Assembly: GCA_023437305.1 (NCBI GenBank)
Contig: JAEZGN010000002.1
Coordinates: 1 to 64,000 of the forward strand
Direction of reading: 5' to 3'
DNA length: 64,000 nt
Origin: Bacteroidota bacterium
GTDB lineage: Bacteria > Bacteroidota > Bacteroidia > Bacteroidales > Dysgonomonadaceae
The notes beneath the pieces were generated by a model. It did no database searches, had not been told where the DNA came from, and was given only the letters and a program-made list of their open reading frames with translations. The translations under genes were made by a program, and so were the position numbers. Numbering within the stretch: position 1 is the first letter of the stretch; each line of letters begins with the position of its first letter. This document shows, piece after piece, positions 36,819 to 46,361 of this stretch.

Positions 36819-39434
36819 TCATTTGTTTAGATTTGCAATACTTTCCTTAATAGTCTTTATCTTGCTTTCGGCATCAGCTTGCTTTTTACGCTCGTTTTCT
36901 ACGATTTCAGGCTTAGCGTTAGCTACAAACTTTTCGTTGCTTAGTTTGGCTGCAACAGATTTTAGGAAGCCTTCGAGATACTTAAGCTCATCATTGAGTT
37001 TTTTCAGTTCGGCTTCTATATCTATATTGTTACCGAGTGGAACAGAAAACTCTGTAGTGCCAACAAGGAAAGAAACCGAAGTAGGATCTTTTTCGGCAAC
37101 AGTATTTATCGAAGTAAGGTTACCCATCTTAGAGATCACACTGTCGAAATCTGTATTATATTGTCCTATTACTTCTAACAATAATTCCTCTTTATTGGGA
37201 ATGTTCTTTTGCAAACGAATAGTACGCACACCTGCAATCACCTCTTTCACTTTCTCGAAAGTATCAATCAGATCATTGCTGAAAGAAACCTCTTTCGGCA
37301 TTTCAGATACCATGATACTTTCGCCTGCTTTGCGTTCGGCAAGAGCCTGCCATAGTTCCTCTGTAATAAACGGCATAAATGGGTGAAGCAAACGAAGCAG
37401 AGAATCGAAGAAACCTAATGTTGCTTCATAAGTCTTCTTATCGATAGGCTGTTGATAAGCCGGTTTTGCCATCTCAAGATACCAAGAAGAGAACTCGTCC
37501 CAGAAAAGCTTATAGAGAGACATTAAAGCCTCAGAAAGGCGATATTTTCCAAACAAATCATCAAGCTCCGAAGCAGTCTTAGCCAGCACATTTTGGAACC
37601 ATTCTATTGCTATTCTCGACGACTCAGGCTGTTCGATAGAGTCGCTTACCTCCCACCCTTTTACCAGGCGGAAAGCATTCCATATTTTGTTATTGAAATT
37701 ACGGCCCTGTTCGCAAAGACTTTCGTCAAAAGGCAAGTCGTTACCCGCAGGTGAAGTTAGCAACATACCCATACGAACACCATCGGCTCCGTATTTTTCC
37801 ATCAGTTCGATAGGATCAGGTGAGTTACCCAAAGATTTAGACATTTTACGTCCTTGCTTATCACGAACAATACCTGTGAAATAAACATTTCGGAAACATG
37901 GTTGATCTTTGTATTCATATCCGGCCATGATCATACGCGCCACCCAGAAGAAAATAATCTCAGGCGCTGTAACAAGATCATTGGTTGGATAATAGTATTT
38001 GATATCCTTATTGTCGGGATTATTTATACCGTCGAATACCGAAATAGGCCACAACCATGACGAGAACCATGTGTCGAGACAATCTTCATCCTGACGCAGG
38101 TCTTCCATCTTGAGGTTTGGATTTTGCTTTTGAGCCTCTGCCAACGCTTTTTCGGGGGTCTCTCCTACTACAAATCCACCTTCGGGCAGATAGTAAGCCG
38201 GAATCTGATGTCCCCACCACAACTGGCGGCTGATATTCCAGTCTTTTATATTTTCCATCCAGTGACGGTAAGTATTCTTAAACTTCGCAGGGTGGAATTT
38301 GATTGTGTCATTTTCCACAGCTTCCAAAGCCGGTTTTGCCAAAGCTTCCATCTTGAGGAACCATTGCATAGAAAGCTTCGGCTCGATAGGTACATTCGTA
38401 CGTTCAGAGTAACCCACACTATTTGTATAAGCCTCTGTTTTTTCCATCAAGCCTAATTCTTCAAGGTCTTTTTCGATTTTCTTACGTACATCGAAACGAT
38501 CCATCCCTTCGTATTGAAGTCCATGAGAATTTAACGTTCCATTATCGTTGAAGATATCAATAACCTCAAGATTATATTTTTCGCCCAGCATATAGTCATT
38601 TACATCATGGGCAGGTGTTACTTTCAAGAATCCTGTACCGAATTCCATATCCACATATTCGTCTTCGATAATAGGAACTACACGATTAGCAATTGGCACG
38701 ATCACTTTCTTGCCTTTCATGTGTGCAGTCTTCGGATCATTCGGATTGATACATACCGCAATATCTCCAAAAATTGTTTCGGGACGGGTGGTAGCTATTA
38801 CCGCATAGCCATCCTCTCCTTCTATTTTATATCTTAAATAATATAATTTACCATTTACTTCGTGATGTATAACTTCCTCATCCGAAACAGCAGTTTTAGC
38901 TGACGGATCCCAGTTTACCATTCGTATTCCACGATAGATAAGCCCTTTGTTATAGAGGTCTACAAAGACTTTCAGTACACTTTCGGAGCGTTTCTCATCC
39001 ATCGTGAAGCAGGTGCGATCCCAGTCGCAAGACGCTCCTAGTTTTTTCAACTGTTCGAGGATAATACCCCCGTGCTTGTGAGTCCACTCCCAGGCATGTT
39101 CAAGGAATGCTTCACGGCTCAGGTCGTTTTTGCTTATTCCTTCGGCCGCAAGTTTACCCACTACCTTTGCTTCTGTGGCGATAGATGCATGGTCTGTTCC
39201 CGGTACCCAGCACGCATTTTTTCCCATCATACGGGCACGGCGTACAAGTATATCCTGTATCGTATTATTCAGCATATGTCCCATATGAAGGACACCTGTG
39301 ACGTTTGGTGGAGGAATGACGATTGTATAAGGTTCGCGACTATCAGGTTCTGAATGAAAGAACTTATTCTCTAACCAGTATTTATACCATTTATCCTCTA
39401 CTTCGGCAGGATTATACTTACTTGCAATTTCCAT
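36819..39434 (-). CDS. valS: Valyl-tRNA synthetase
   Basis: 871 residues, usual length. Class I signatures HMGHMLNN (HIGH-type) near residue 50 and KMSKSLGN near 530, an editing domain (ATTRPETIFGD), the anticodon-binding domain, and the C-terminal coiled-coil arm (LKYLEGFLKSVAAKLSNEKF). It charges tRNA-Val. Transcribed alone on the minus strand. Confidence 0.98.
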   Translation of the reverse strand: MEIASKYNPAEVEDKWYKYWLENKFFHSEPDSREPYTIVIPPPNVTGVLHMGHMLNNTIQDILVRRARMMGKNACWVPGTDHASIATEAKVVGKLAAEGISKNDLSREAFLEHAWEWTHKHGGIILEQLKKLGASCDWDRTCFTMDEKRSESVLKVFVDLYNKGLIYRGIRMVNWDPSAKTAVSDEEVIHHEVNGKLYYLRYKIEGEDGYAVIATTRPETIFGDIAVCINPNDPKTAHMKGKKVIVPIANRVVPIIEDEYVDMEFGTGFLKVTPAHDVNDYMLGEKYNLEVIDIFNDNGTLNSHGLQYEGMDRFDVRKKIEKDLEELGLMEKTEAYTNSVGYSERTNVPIEPKLSMQWFLKMEALAKPALEAVENDTIKFHPAKFKNTYRHWMENIKDWNISRQLWWGHQIPAYYLPEGGFVVGETPEKALAEAQKQNPNLKMEDLRQDEDCLDTWFSSWLWPISVFDGINNPDNKDIKYYYPTNDLVTAPEIIFFWVARMIMAGYEYKDQPCFRNVYFTGIVRDKQGRKMSKSLGNSPDPIELMEKYGADGVRMGMLLTSPAGNDLPFDESLCEQGRNFNNKIWNAFRLVKGWEVSDSIEQPESSRIAIEWFQNVLAKTASELDDLFGKYRLSEALMSLYKLFWDEFSSWYLEMAKPAYQQPIDKKTYEATLGFFDSLLRLLHPFMPFITEELWQALAERKAGESIMVSEMPKEVSFSNDLIDTFEKVKEVIAGVRTIRLQKNIPNKEELLLEVIGQYNTDFDSVISKMGNLTSINTVAEKDPTSVSFLVGTTEFSVPLGNNIDIEAELKKLNDELKYLEGFLKSVAAKLSNEKFVANAKPEIVENERKKQADAESKIKTIKESIANLNK

Positions 39435-39511
39435 ATTATGTGGTTAATATATATTTTGAGGTACAAAAATACAAAATAGTTGCTTATATTTTTGTATTTT
39501 CCTTTTTATAA

Positions 39512-39549
39512 AAAGCCTCAGATACTCTGTATACGAAATCTGAGGCTTT
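39512..39549. terminator. Hairpin between the valS leader and a lipoprotein gene
   Basis: AAAGCCTCAGAT...ATCTGAGGCTTT, a 12-bp perfect stem with flanking A and T runs. It lies 30 bases after the stop of the lipoprotein gene (minus), which it probably terminates. Confidence 0.8.
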
Positions 39550-39578
39550 ATAAATTATATTTTGAAAAAGATTATTCT

Positions 39579-40451
39579 TTAATCTAACTTATATATTATA
39601 GCATCTATATATTCATAAGTCGTCTTACTGCTTGATGCTCCATCCAATTGAGAATTGGGACGAAATTCTCTCTCTTTGACATAACCACTTGAATTGTATT
39701 TATTTATATTATTTCCGTAAAGAGTAAACTTATTATTGTGTAATGTGCTAATTTCTTTTATATTATGAATACGCCCTTCACTCCCCAAGAGAGCAATAAA
39801 CAACCATTGAGGGATATTCATATGCTTATACACTCCATTATAACCATCATACGAATATTTCTCTGTCCGGGAATATTCTTCTTGTGTATGTATATACTCA
39901 GAAATATCACCTTCAGAATTATACTTATACTCTTCAGTATAATTAAAAATCTTTTCTTCAGGAATATCTGAATACACCACTCTATTATATTTTACAGCCA
40001 AACCCTTCGACAGGTCTATTGTTTCTTTGAATTTACCATCCAGAGTGATCTCTATTTTATTATCACCACCGGATGTAATATTATAGACACGAGTTTCGGT
40101 ATGTGTATCATAACCATCACTTATCCGAGATTTTATAATATCAGTTTGGGTTACAAAATCTTCTATTAAAGAATATTGCAATTTAGTAGAAATGATATGT
40201 TGCAATATATTCTTATCCGCCGTTTCAGTTTTCAATCGTCGGTAATATTCCCTTAGTATATTTACCGGACGGTTATAACCATCATACTCGAAAGTAGTAA
40301 TATGCGTATAGTCATATAGTGGCTCACCATTGTAGGATTGCTCTGTTTTTATTTTTTTTGGCAATAAAGCATCATTGCTTTCTATAGGCTCCGAGGTATC
40401 ACATCCTGTAAGAAGAATAAACAAAAAGGAAAATATTAATACATCTTTCAT
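39579..40451 (-). CDS. Lipoprotein of unknown function
   Basis: 290 residues from MKDVLIFSF; a longer frame starts 16 codons upstream but lacks a sensible leader. The lipobox is LTGC (Cys15 from this start). The mature part is rich in Tyr and beta strands (TTFEYDGYNR, EEYKYNSEGDISEYIHTQEE, KYSYDGYNG), a pattern seen in YD/RHS-like or DUF4595-like repeat lipoproteins of Bacteroidetes. No enzyme motif is seen. Its surface or periplasmic location is inferred from the lipobox. Confidence 0.72.
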   Translation of the reverse strand: MKDVLIFSFLFILLTGCDTSEPIESNDALLPKKIKTEQSYNGEPLYDYTHITTFEYDGYNRPVNILREYYRRLKTETADKNILQHIISTKLQYSLIEDFVTQTDIIKSRISDGYDTHTETRVYNITSGGDNKIEITLDGKFKETIDLSKGLAVKYNRVVYSDIPEEKIFNYTEEYKYNSEGDISEYIHTQEEYSRTEKYSYDGYNGVYKHMNIPQWLFIALLGSEGRIHNIKEISTLHNNKFTLYGNNINKYNSSGYVKEREFRPNSQLDGASSSKTTYEYIDAIIYKLD

Positions 40452-40533
40452 AATATGTGCAGTTAAAGTTAAGCATCTAATAATATAGATGAATAACATG
40501 CATGATTTGTTGCGTCCTACAAAAATTATGAGC

Positions 40534-41565
40534 TTATTTCTCTCCTATCGAATCCCAGCCTTGTGCTTTTATTTCTATTTCGGCTCCATCACGAGTTTCA
40601 AGAATAAGACCGTTCCCTTCTTTTGTGATATGACCGATCACGTGCACTCCCTTTATCTTCGATACTTTGTCGTGCATAAACAGAGGAACAGTAAACAACA
40701 ATTCATAGTCCTCTCCGCCATTCATCGCCACAGTAGTTACATTCATATTGAACTGTTCGGCCATCATGGCTGTCTGATAATCGATAGGTAGCCTTTCTTC
40801 GTAGATGTGACATCCTACATTACTTTGCTTGCAGATATGCTTTAGTTCGGAAGATAATCCGTCGGAAATATCGATCATCGAAGTAGGTACAATTCCTTCT
40901 TCTGCAAGAAATTTCACAATATCTTTCCGGGCTTCGGGTTTCAATTGGCGTTCCAAAAGATATTCTTTTCCTGTAAAATCGGGCTGAAAATCACTTTTGC
41001 CATCATATACAGCTTTTTCGCGTTCTAGTAATTGAAGCCCCATAAATGCAGCACCCAAATCTCCCGAAACACAAACCAAGTCTGTTTCTTTTGCTCCGTT
41101 ACGATACACGATTTTCCCTTCTTCTCCTTCGCCAAGGCAAGTAATACTGATAGCCAAGCCGGTAAGGGAAGCCGAAGTATCGCCACCAACAAGGTCTACA
41201 CCATATTCCTGACAAGCAAGGGCAAGACCATCATAAAATAATTCTAGATCCTCAACAGAAAATCGCTTTGAAATACCCAACGATACGGTCACCTGTTTTG
41301 GCTGCCCGTTCATTGCATAGATGTCTGAAAAATTAACTATCGCCGATTTATATCCCAAGTGTTTCAGAGGAACATACATCAGATCGAAGTGAATCCCTTC
41401 GAGCAGCAGATCGGTTGTTACAAGTGTCTTCTTATTTCCATACGACAAAACAGCAGCGTCGTCCCCTACCCCTTTTTCTGAACTTGAATTTTTTAGTTCT
41501 ATATTTTTTGTCAGATGATCTATTAGACCAAATTCTCCTAGACTGGCTATTTCTGTTCTTTTCAT
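40534..41565 (-). CDS. thiL: Thiamine-monophosphate kinase
   Basis: 343 residues. Motifs: GVGDDAAV, an SDIYAMNGQP nucleotide-binding segment, VDLVGGDTSAS, MIDISDGLSSELKH and NGGEDYELLFT, all conserved in ThiL. It phosphorylates thiamine monophosphate to thiamine pyrophosphate. It runs on the minus strand, and the MFS gene starts about 120 bases away in the opposite direction. No TPP riboswitch is seen upstream. Confidence 0.95.
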   Translation of the reverse strand: MKRTEIASLGEFGLIDHLTKNIELKNSSSEKGVGDDAAVLSYGNKKTLVTTDLLLEGIHFDLMYVPLKHLGYKSAIVNFSDIYAMNGQPKQVTVSLGISKRFSVEDLELFYDGLALACQEYGVDLVGGDTSASLTGLAISITCLGEGEEGKIVYRNGAKETDLVCVSGDLGAAFMGLQLLEREKAVYDGKSDFQPDFTGKEYLLERQLKPEARKDIVKFLAEEGIVPTSMIDISDGLSSELKHICKQSNVGCHIYEERLPIDYQTAMMAEQFNMNVTTVAMNGGEDYELLFTVPLFMHDKVSKIKGVHVIGHITKEGNGLILETRDGAEIEIKAQGWDSIGEK

Positions 41566-41687
41566 TTATCTAAAAATTAATTGAATACAAAAATAGTCAT
41601 TCTATCCTACAATGGCAGTAAAACAAACCTCCCTTTTTTATATATCAATATTTAAATCTACATTTGCAGACTTTTACTTCATTTTTG

Positions 41688-42884
41688 ATGAAAACAACAA
41701 CGCAAACAGGGACAGCTTTCGCTATACTTTCGATGTTGGCTGTATGCCATATGTTGAATGACATGCTGCAATCGATCATTTCGGCGGTATATCCCTTGCT
41801 GAAAGATTCGTTATTGCTCAACTTTACCCAAATAGGGCTTATCACACTCGCCTTTCAGTTATCTTCATCCATATTCCAGCCTGTAGTGGGGCTTATCACA
41901 GATAGACGACCTCAACCCTATTCTTTGCCGATAGGAATGGCATTTTCTATGATCGGAATCCTTTCTCTGTCATTTGCAGGAAGTTTTATTCATGTGTTGA
42001 TCGCCGTATTTCTTACAGGGCTTGGATCATCCATCTTCCATCCCGAAGCATCCCGCTTGGCCTATATGGCTTCGGGAGGAAAAACAGGATTGGCACAATC
42101 TATCTTTCAGGTAGGGGGAAATTTCGGATCATCCGTAGGCCCATTATTAGCCTTATGGATAATTACGCCATACGGTCAACAGAATATCAAGTGGCTGTCG
42201 CTCATAGCTCTTGTATGTATTGGTATTATGCTTGTTATAAGCAAATGGTATAAAGGCAATCTCTATAGACTGAAACCTGCCCAAAAAGATGATAGTTCGC
42301 TAGAAAAACAGTCTGTATATTCTTCGGGTAAAGTAGCCTTTGCCATCACGATTCTACTTATACTCATATTTTCAAAATATGTATATATGGCGAGCCTGAA
42401 TAGTTACTACATGTTTTATCTGATCGATAAGTTTGGTGTTTCGGTAAAAGATGCACAGCTATTTTTGTTTGCATTCTTATTTGCTGTGGCACTTGGTACA
42501 ATTATAGGAGGTCCTATAGGAGACCGTATCGGACGAAAATATGTAATTTGGGTATCTATATTGGGTACAGCTCCTTTCGCTCTCATCATGCCTCACGTAG
42601 GGCTTGTATGGACATGCGTATTGAGCATCTTTATAGGATTTATACTTTCTTCCGCCTTTTCGGCGATTCTGGTATATGCACAAGAACTTGTTCCCGGAAA
42701 AGTAGGGTTGATTGGCGGCTTATTTTTCGGACTGGCATTTGGCATAGCCGGTATAGCATCTGCCGTACTGGGAAAGATAGCAGACGAAACCAGCATACAG
42801 CATGTATATGATATCTGTGCTTATTTACCACTAATCGGATTGGTAGCAGCGTTTTTACCGAATACGAAGAAGGAAAAAGCTTAG
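41688..42884 (+). CDS. MFS transporter, fosmidomycin-resistance (Fsr) type
   Basis: 398 residues from MKTTTQTG; the frame extends 8 codons upstream. About twelve membrane helices, with the Fsr-type segments AVCHMLNDMLQSIISAVYPL and TGLGSSIFHPEASRLAYMAS, and GPIGDRIGRKY in the central loop. It would export small amphipathic compounds; the natural substrate is unknown. Its end overlaps the converging transglutaminase gene by 4 bases. Confidence 0.88.
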   Translation: MKTTTQTGTAFAILSMLAVCHMLNDMLQSIISAVYPLLKDSLLLNFTQIGLITLAFQLSSSIFQPVVGLITDRRPQPYSLPIGMAFSMIGILSLSFAGSFIHVLIAVFLTGLGSSIFHPEASRLAYMASGGKTGLAQSIFQVGGNFGSSVGPLLALWIITPYGQQNIKWLSLIALVCIGIMLVISKWYKGNLYRLKPAQKDDSSLEKQSVYSSGKVAFAITILLILIFSKYVYMASLNSYYMFYLIDKFGVSVKDAQLFLFAFLFAVALGTIIGGPIGDRIGRKYVIWVSILGTAPFALIMPHVGLVWTCVLSIFIGFILSSAFSAILVYAQELVPGKVGLIGGLFFGLAFGIAGIASAVLGKIADETSIQHVYDICAYLPLIGLVAAFLPNTKKEKA

Positions 42885-44323
42885 TTCAAATATTCTACAT
42901 CAATGTCCCAACTCCATTGGTTGAAATAGATATTTCCTCCCCGCCATTCGAGTTCACCTCGCTGAAAATCGACAGTTTCGCTTCGAGGATATATTTTTTC
43001 AGGGAAAAGAGGCTGTGAGTAATCATCGTTTACAATCCAGCGATATGCATCGATACCGTTGGCATAGAAATATTTGATATCGTCACTCATTTCTAAGTCT
43101 CTTCTACCAAAAGACTGGTCGACAGGCACCCAGCCTATACCCTCAAAATAAACCTCCGCCCAGTCATGTAAATTGAGTTCATTAGGATGCATCATAAATC
43201 CGCTTTGCCATTTTGCCGGAATTCCGTTGTAACGGGCAAGAGTAATGAAAAGTAAGGATACTTGCCCACAATCGCCATGATGGTTTTCAATCACATACTC
43301 AGGTATATTGGGTATTGTAGAATATTCACGAGCACCTGCCCAAGGATAGTTATCACTGATGAAGTCGAATATCTTCCTGACCTTCAGGTATGGATTCTTT
43401 TCATTCCCTATGATCCGGTCAGACAATCGTTTTATCTGATCTGTAAAAATTATATGAGCCTCCCTCTCCGCAGTATATTCTTTATAAAAATCTGAATTCG
43501 TATCATAATCCTTTATACTTTCAGGTTTTATATTGAACCACTCGGCAGCCGAAGCATAAGAAAATTCGAATGAAAAGGTTAACGGCTTATCTTTTTCTAC
43601 TACTTTTTGCATATACAATGTCCGCTGAGCATAATCGGATGAAGATATAACATAGTTATTGTCGTTTACAGAAAGTAACTTTACGTCTGTCTGACGACGA
43701 TTATCTTCGCGCGGATAAGGCAGCCAACATCGTACCATTTCTCCGGCTGGAACAACATTCTGCTTAAGCGTTACTGTATATTTTACTTTCATTTTCACAG
43801 GAGGCATTTGAGTGCTCCCTGTATTTTTCAAACCATCTACAACAGATGGTAAATGTGTTTTCAGTACATTCTGTAATTCATCTTTTTGGTTTCCGTCTAC
43901 TTCCAATTTGCGCTTTATCGCTTGTTTATTTATTCTGAATAGATTTGGAGCAGCTCTGCTCATATACTTTTTTTCTCCATTGATAATCATCGATTCGAGA
44001 GATTTCTCATTTTCCCACTCGGAGAGCATCTTGTCATTTACATCGGGATAATATTTTTTAATGAACTCAACAACATCAGATTTGTTTTTCGAAAAATCTA
44101 TCGCTATCCTATCAAGCACATCTTTCTTAAAATTCAGATTATAAATTTCCTCCGACGATAAACTATTTTGAGCAATGTACAGGTCTATCATTTTTTTCGA
44201 TTTATCGAAGTTTCCCTTCGATATTTCAGTATTTATCTGATTGATTGTTACTTGCTGCTGCGCATAAGATACAGTAGAAACACAAAAATATAAGATGATA
44301 ATAGATAGAATATATGCTTTCAT
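42881..44323 (-). CDS. Exported transglutaminase-like protein
   Basis: 480 residues. Signal peptide (IIILYFCVSTVSYAQ), a helical N-terminal half, and a transglutaminase-like domain with the catalytic Cys in HHGDCGQVSLLFI, His in LHDWAEVYFEG and Asp in WVPVDQSFG. Such periplasmic proteins may act as peptidases or crosslinking enzymes. The C-terminal region (GELEWRGGNIYFNQWSWDID) is typical of Bacteroidetes members. Its 3' end overlaps the convergent MFS gene. Confidence 0.85.
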   Translation of the reverse strand: MKAYILSIIILYFCVSTVSYAQQQVTINQINTEISKGNFDKSKKMIDLYIAQNSLSSEEIYNLNFKKDVLDRIAIDFSKNKSDVVEFIKKYYPDVNDKMLSEWENEKSLESMIINGEKKYMSRAAPNLFRINKQAIKRKLEVDGNQKDELQNVLKTHLPSVVDGLKNTGSTQMPPVKMKVKYTVTLKQNVVPAGEMVRCWLPYPREDNRRQTDVKLLSVNDNNYVISSSDYAQRTLYMQKVVEKDKPLTFSFEFSYASAAEWFNIKPESIKDYDTNSDFYKEYTAEREAHIIFTDQIKRLSDRIIGNEKNPYLKVRKIFDFISDNYPWAGAREYSTIPNIPEYVIENHHGDCGQVSLLFITLARYNGIPAKWQSGFMMHPNELNLHDWAEVYFEGIGWVPVDQSFGRRDLEMSDDIKYFYANGIDAYRWIVNDDYSQPLFPEKIYPRSETVDFQRGELEWRGGNIYFNQWSWDIDVEYLN

Positions 44324-44366
44324 AAGAAATGAATTTGAATAAAACCTATCTATAAAGATAAATAAA

Positions 44367-44393
44367 AAAGGATACAGAAAATCTGCATCCTTT
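44367..44393 (-). terminator. Terminator after the purine nucleoside phosphorylase gene
   Basis: AAAGGATACAGA and TCTGCATCCTTT form a near-perfect stem (one mismatched pair) with a 3-base loop, followed on the minus strand by T residues. Confidence 0.75.
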
Positions 44394-44416
44394 ATATTTC
44401 TAATATTTTCAATTTG

Positions 44417-45232
44417 TTAATTCAGTCTCTTTATCACCTCCTGCATAATATAGGCCATCTTAGGTTGTGCTATTTTAGCAGCTTCCTGCACATCTTCATG
44501 CGTCACCTCTACAATCTTTCCAATGATACCTATATCGGTGATTATAGAAAATGCCAGTACTTTCATTTTTGCGTGATTGGCAACAATTACTTCAGGCACT
44601 GTAGACATACCAACGGCATCGCCACCGATAATCTTAAACCAATTATATTCGGCAGGAGTTTCGAAAGTAGGGCCTTGCGTACCTATATAAACACCGTGCT
44701 GCAACTTAATATTATTTTCTTTGGCAATATCCATAGCCATCAGGCGAAGTTCTTTGTTATACGCTTCGCTCATATCCGGAAAGCGAGTGCCAAGTTCTTT
44801 ATAGTTTTTACCTCTTAGTGGATGTTCGGGAAATAAATTTATATGATCATCGATAAGCATGATATCGCCTATATCAAAACTTCCATTCATTCCTCCCGCT
44901 GCATTTGATACAAACAAGTACTGAATACCCAATGCCTGAAAAACACGAATAGGGAATGTTACCTCCTGCATTGTATACCCTTCGTAGTAGTGAAATCTTC
45001 CTTGCATAGCCAATACAGGCTTTCCGCCAAGCTTTCCAAAAATAAGTTTTCCGCTATGCCCTTCTACTGTAGAAAGTGGGAAATTAGGAATTTTCTCGTA
45101 TGGTATTTCTTTCTTATCGCTTATTTCGTGTACTAATTCTCCCAAACCTGTGCCCAAAATAATAGCTATATTGGGTACAGTGCCCACAACATTTTTTATA
45201 AACGATGCTGTTTCGTATATTTTTTCTAGCAT
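44417..45232 (-). CDS. Purine nucleoside phosphorylase
   Basis: 271 residues. Blocks of the trimeric PNP family: GTGLGELVHEI with the phosphate-binding region, TVEGHSGKLIFG, MQGRFHYYEGY, LFVSNAAGGMN and DAVGMSTVPEVIVANH. It splits purine nucleosides with phosphate to release the base. The gene follows lpxK after 28 bases on the minus strand, and sppA-lpxK-PNP is a probable operon. Confidence 0.95.
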   Translation of the reverse strand: MLEKIYETASFIKNVVGTVPNIAIILGTGLGELVHEISDKKEIPYEKIPNFPLSTVEGHSGKLIFGKLGGKPVLAMQGRFHYYEGYTMQEVTFPIRVFQALGIQYLFVSNAAGGMNGSFDIGDIMLIDDHINLFPEHPLRGKNYKELGTRFPDMSEAYNKELRLMAMDIAKENNIKLQHGVYIGTQGPTFETPAEYNWFKIIGGDAVGMSTVPEVIVANHAKMKVLAFSIITDIGIIGKIVEVTHEDVQEAAKIAQPKMAYIMQEVIKRLN

Positions 45233-45260
45233 ATATTCTATTTGTTACTCTTAAAACAGT

Positions 45261-46346
45261 TTAGTTAAGTTTAAATCTACTGTCTTCTACGTGCTTTAAT
45301 ATTTTATCTTCAAAATCGTCTCCTTTGTCCATAAATGCAACTTCGATAGGAAGATAATACAGATATTTTCTTATTTCTTCATCTATATCTTTCAAAACTA
45401 ATCGGCTTGCATCTTTTTCTGTTACCAGAATTATTTTTTTCTCTGAACTTATATTTCTAAACTTATCGGAAATATACTTAATATCCTTTACCTTAAAATT
45501 ATAATGATCAGGATATGTTATTGTTTCTATTTTACGGGTATACTCCGATAGTTTTTTTATTATCACTTTAGGCGAAGCTATACCTGTAGCCAATAAAACA
45601 GTTTTGTTTCGTAAAAAGTCTAACGACCTGCTTTCTCCGCTATTGGGAAATACAGGCTTTAATTCTAAATAATCGAAAGTAGTAAAATAGAGACTTTGAT
45701 ATGGGAAAGGATTCACATCATGCAAAATAATGCGATAATCGATAGGCTGCAAGTCCAAAGGACATTTAGTTACGATTATCATATTTGCATCATCTATCTT
45801 TGAAAAAGGTTCGCGCAAACGTCCTGCAGGAAGCAAGGTATCTGCATATATAGGACGATTGAAATCAGAGAGGATAATTGTAAAAGATGGTTTTACATAA
45901 CGATGCTGAAAGGCATCATCCAATAAGATTATTTGAGGTGGGTTCTTTAGCGATAAAAGCTTTTTTATACCTCTACGCCTGTCTCCATCCACAGCAACGA
46001 TAACATCCGGAAATTTGTTTTTTATTTGGAACGATTCGTCTCCAATGTCTTTACTAGTGGTGTTGTCATCTGCAAGAACAAATCCTTTGGTTCTGCGCTT
46101 ATATCCCCTGCTTAGCACCCCTACCCTATATTTATCCTTCAACAAACGGATAACGTACTCGGTATGCGGAGTTTTTCCCGTACCTCCTACAGTGATATTT
46201 CCTATACAGATAATAGGGATATCAAACTCTTCCTGCTTGAGTATTCCCCAATCGAAAAACTTATTTCTAAAAAATACAATCAGCCCGTACAACCATGAAA
46301 ATGGTAGCAGCCATTTGTTGATATGCACGGGCTGTTGTTTTATCAT
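45261..46346 (-). CDS. lpxK: Tetraacyldisaccharide 4'-kinase
   Basis: 361 residues. N-terminal membrane-associated helix, then Walker A NITVGGTGKTPHTEYV (about 50-64) and SRGYKRRTKGF. It adds the 4'-phosphate to the lipid A precursor at the inner membrane, so the organism makes lipid A. It begins 15 bases after sppA on the same strand. Confidence 0.95.
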   Translation of the reverse strand: MIKQQPVHINKWLLPFSWLYGLIVFFRNKFFDWGILKQEEFDIPIICIGNITVGGTGKTPHTEYVIRLLKDKYRVGVLSRGYKRRTKGFVLADDNTTSKDIGDESFQIKNKFPDVIVAVDGDRRRGIKKLLSLKNPPQIILLDDAFQHRYVKPSFTIILSDFNRPIYADTLLPAGRLREPFSKIDDANMIIVTKCPLDLQPIDYRIILHDVNPFPYQSLYFTTFDYLELKPVFPNSGESRSLDFLRNKTVLLATGIASPKVIIKKLSEYTRKIETITYPDHYNFKVKDIKYISDKFRNISSEKKIILVTEKDASRLVLKDIDEEIRKYLYYLPIEVAFMDKGDDFEDKILKHVEDSRFKLN

Positions 46347-46361
46347 TATTAGTTACAATCT

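Noticed and set aside
39435..39511. Search for a T-box-like leader upstream of valS
   Set aside because: The leader is under 80 bases and has no T-box or specifier hairpin.
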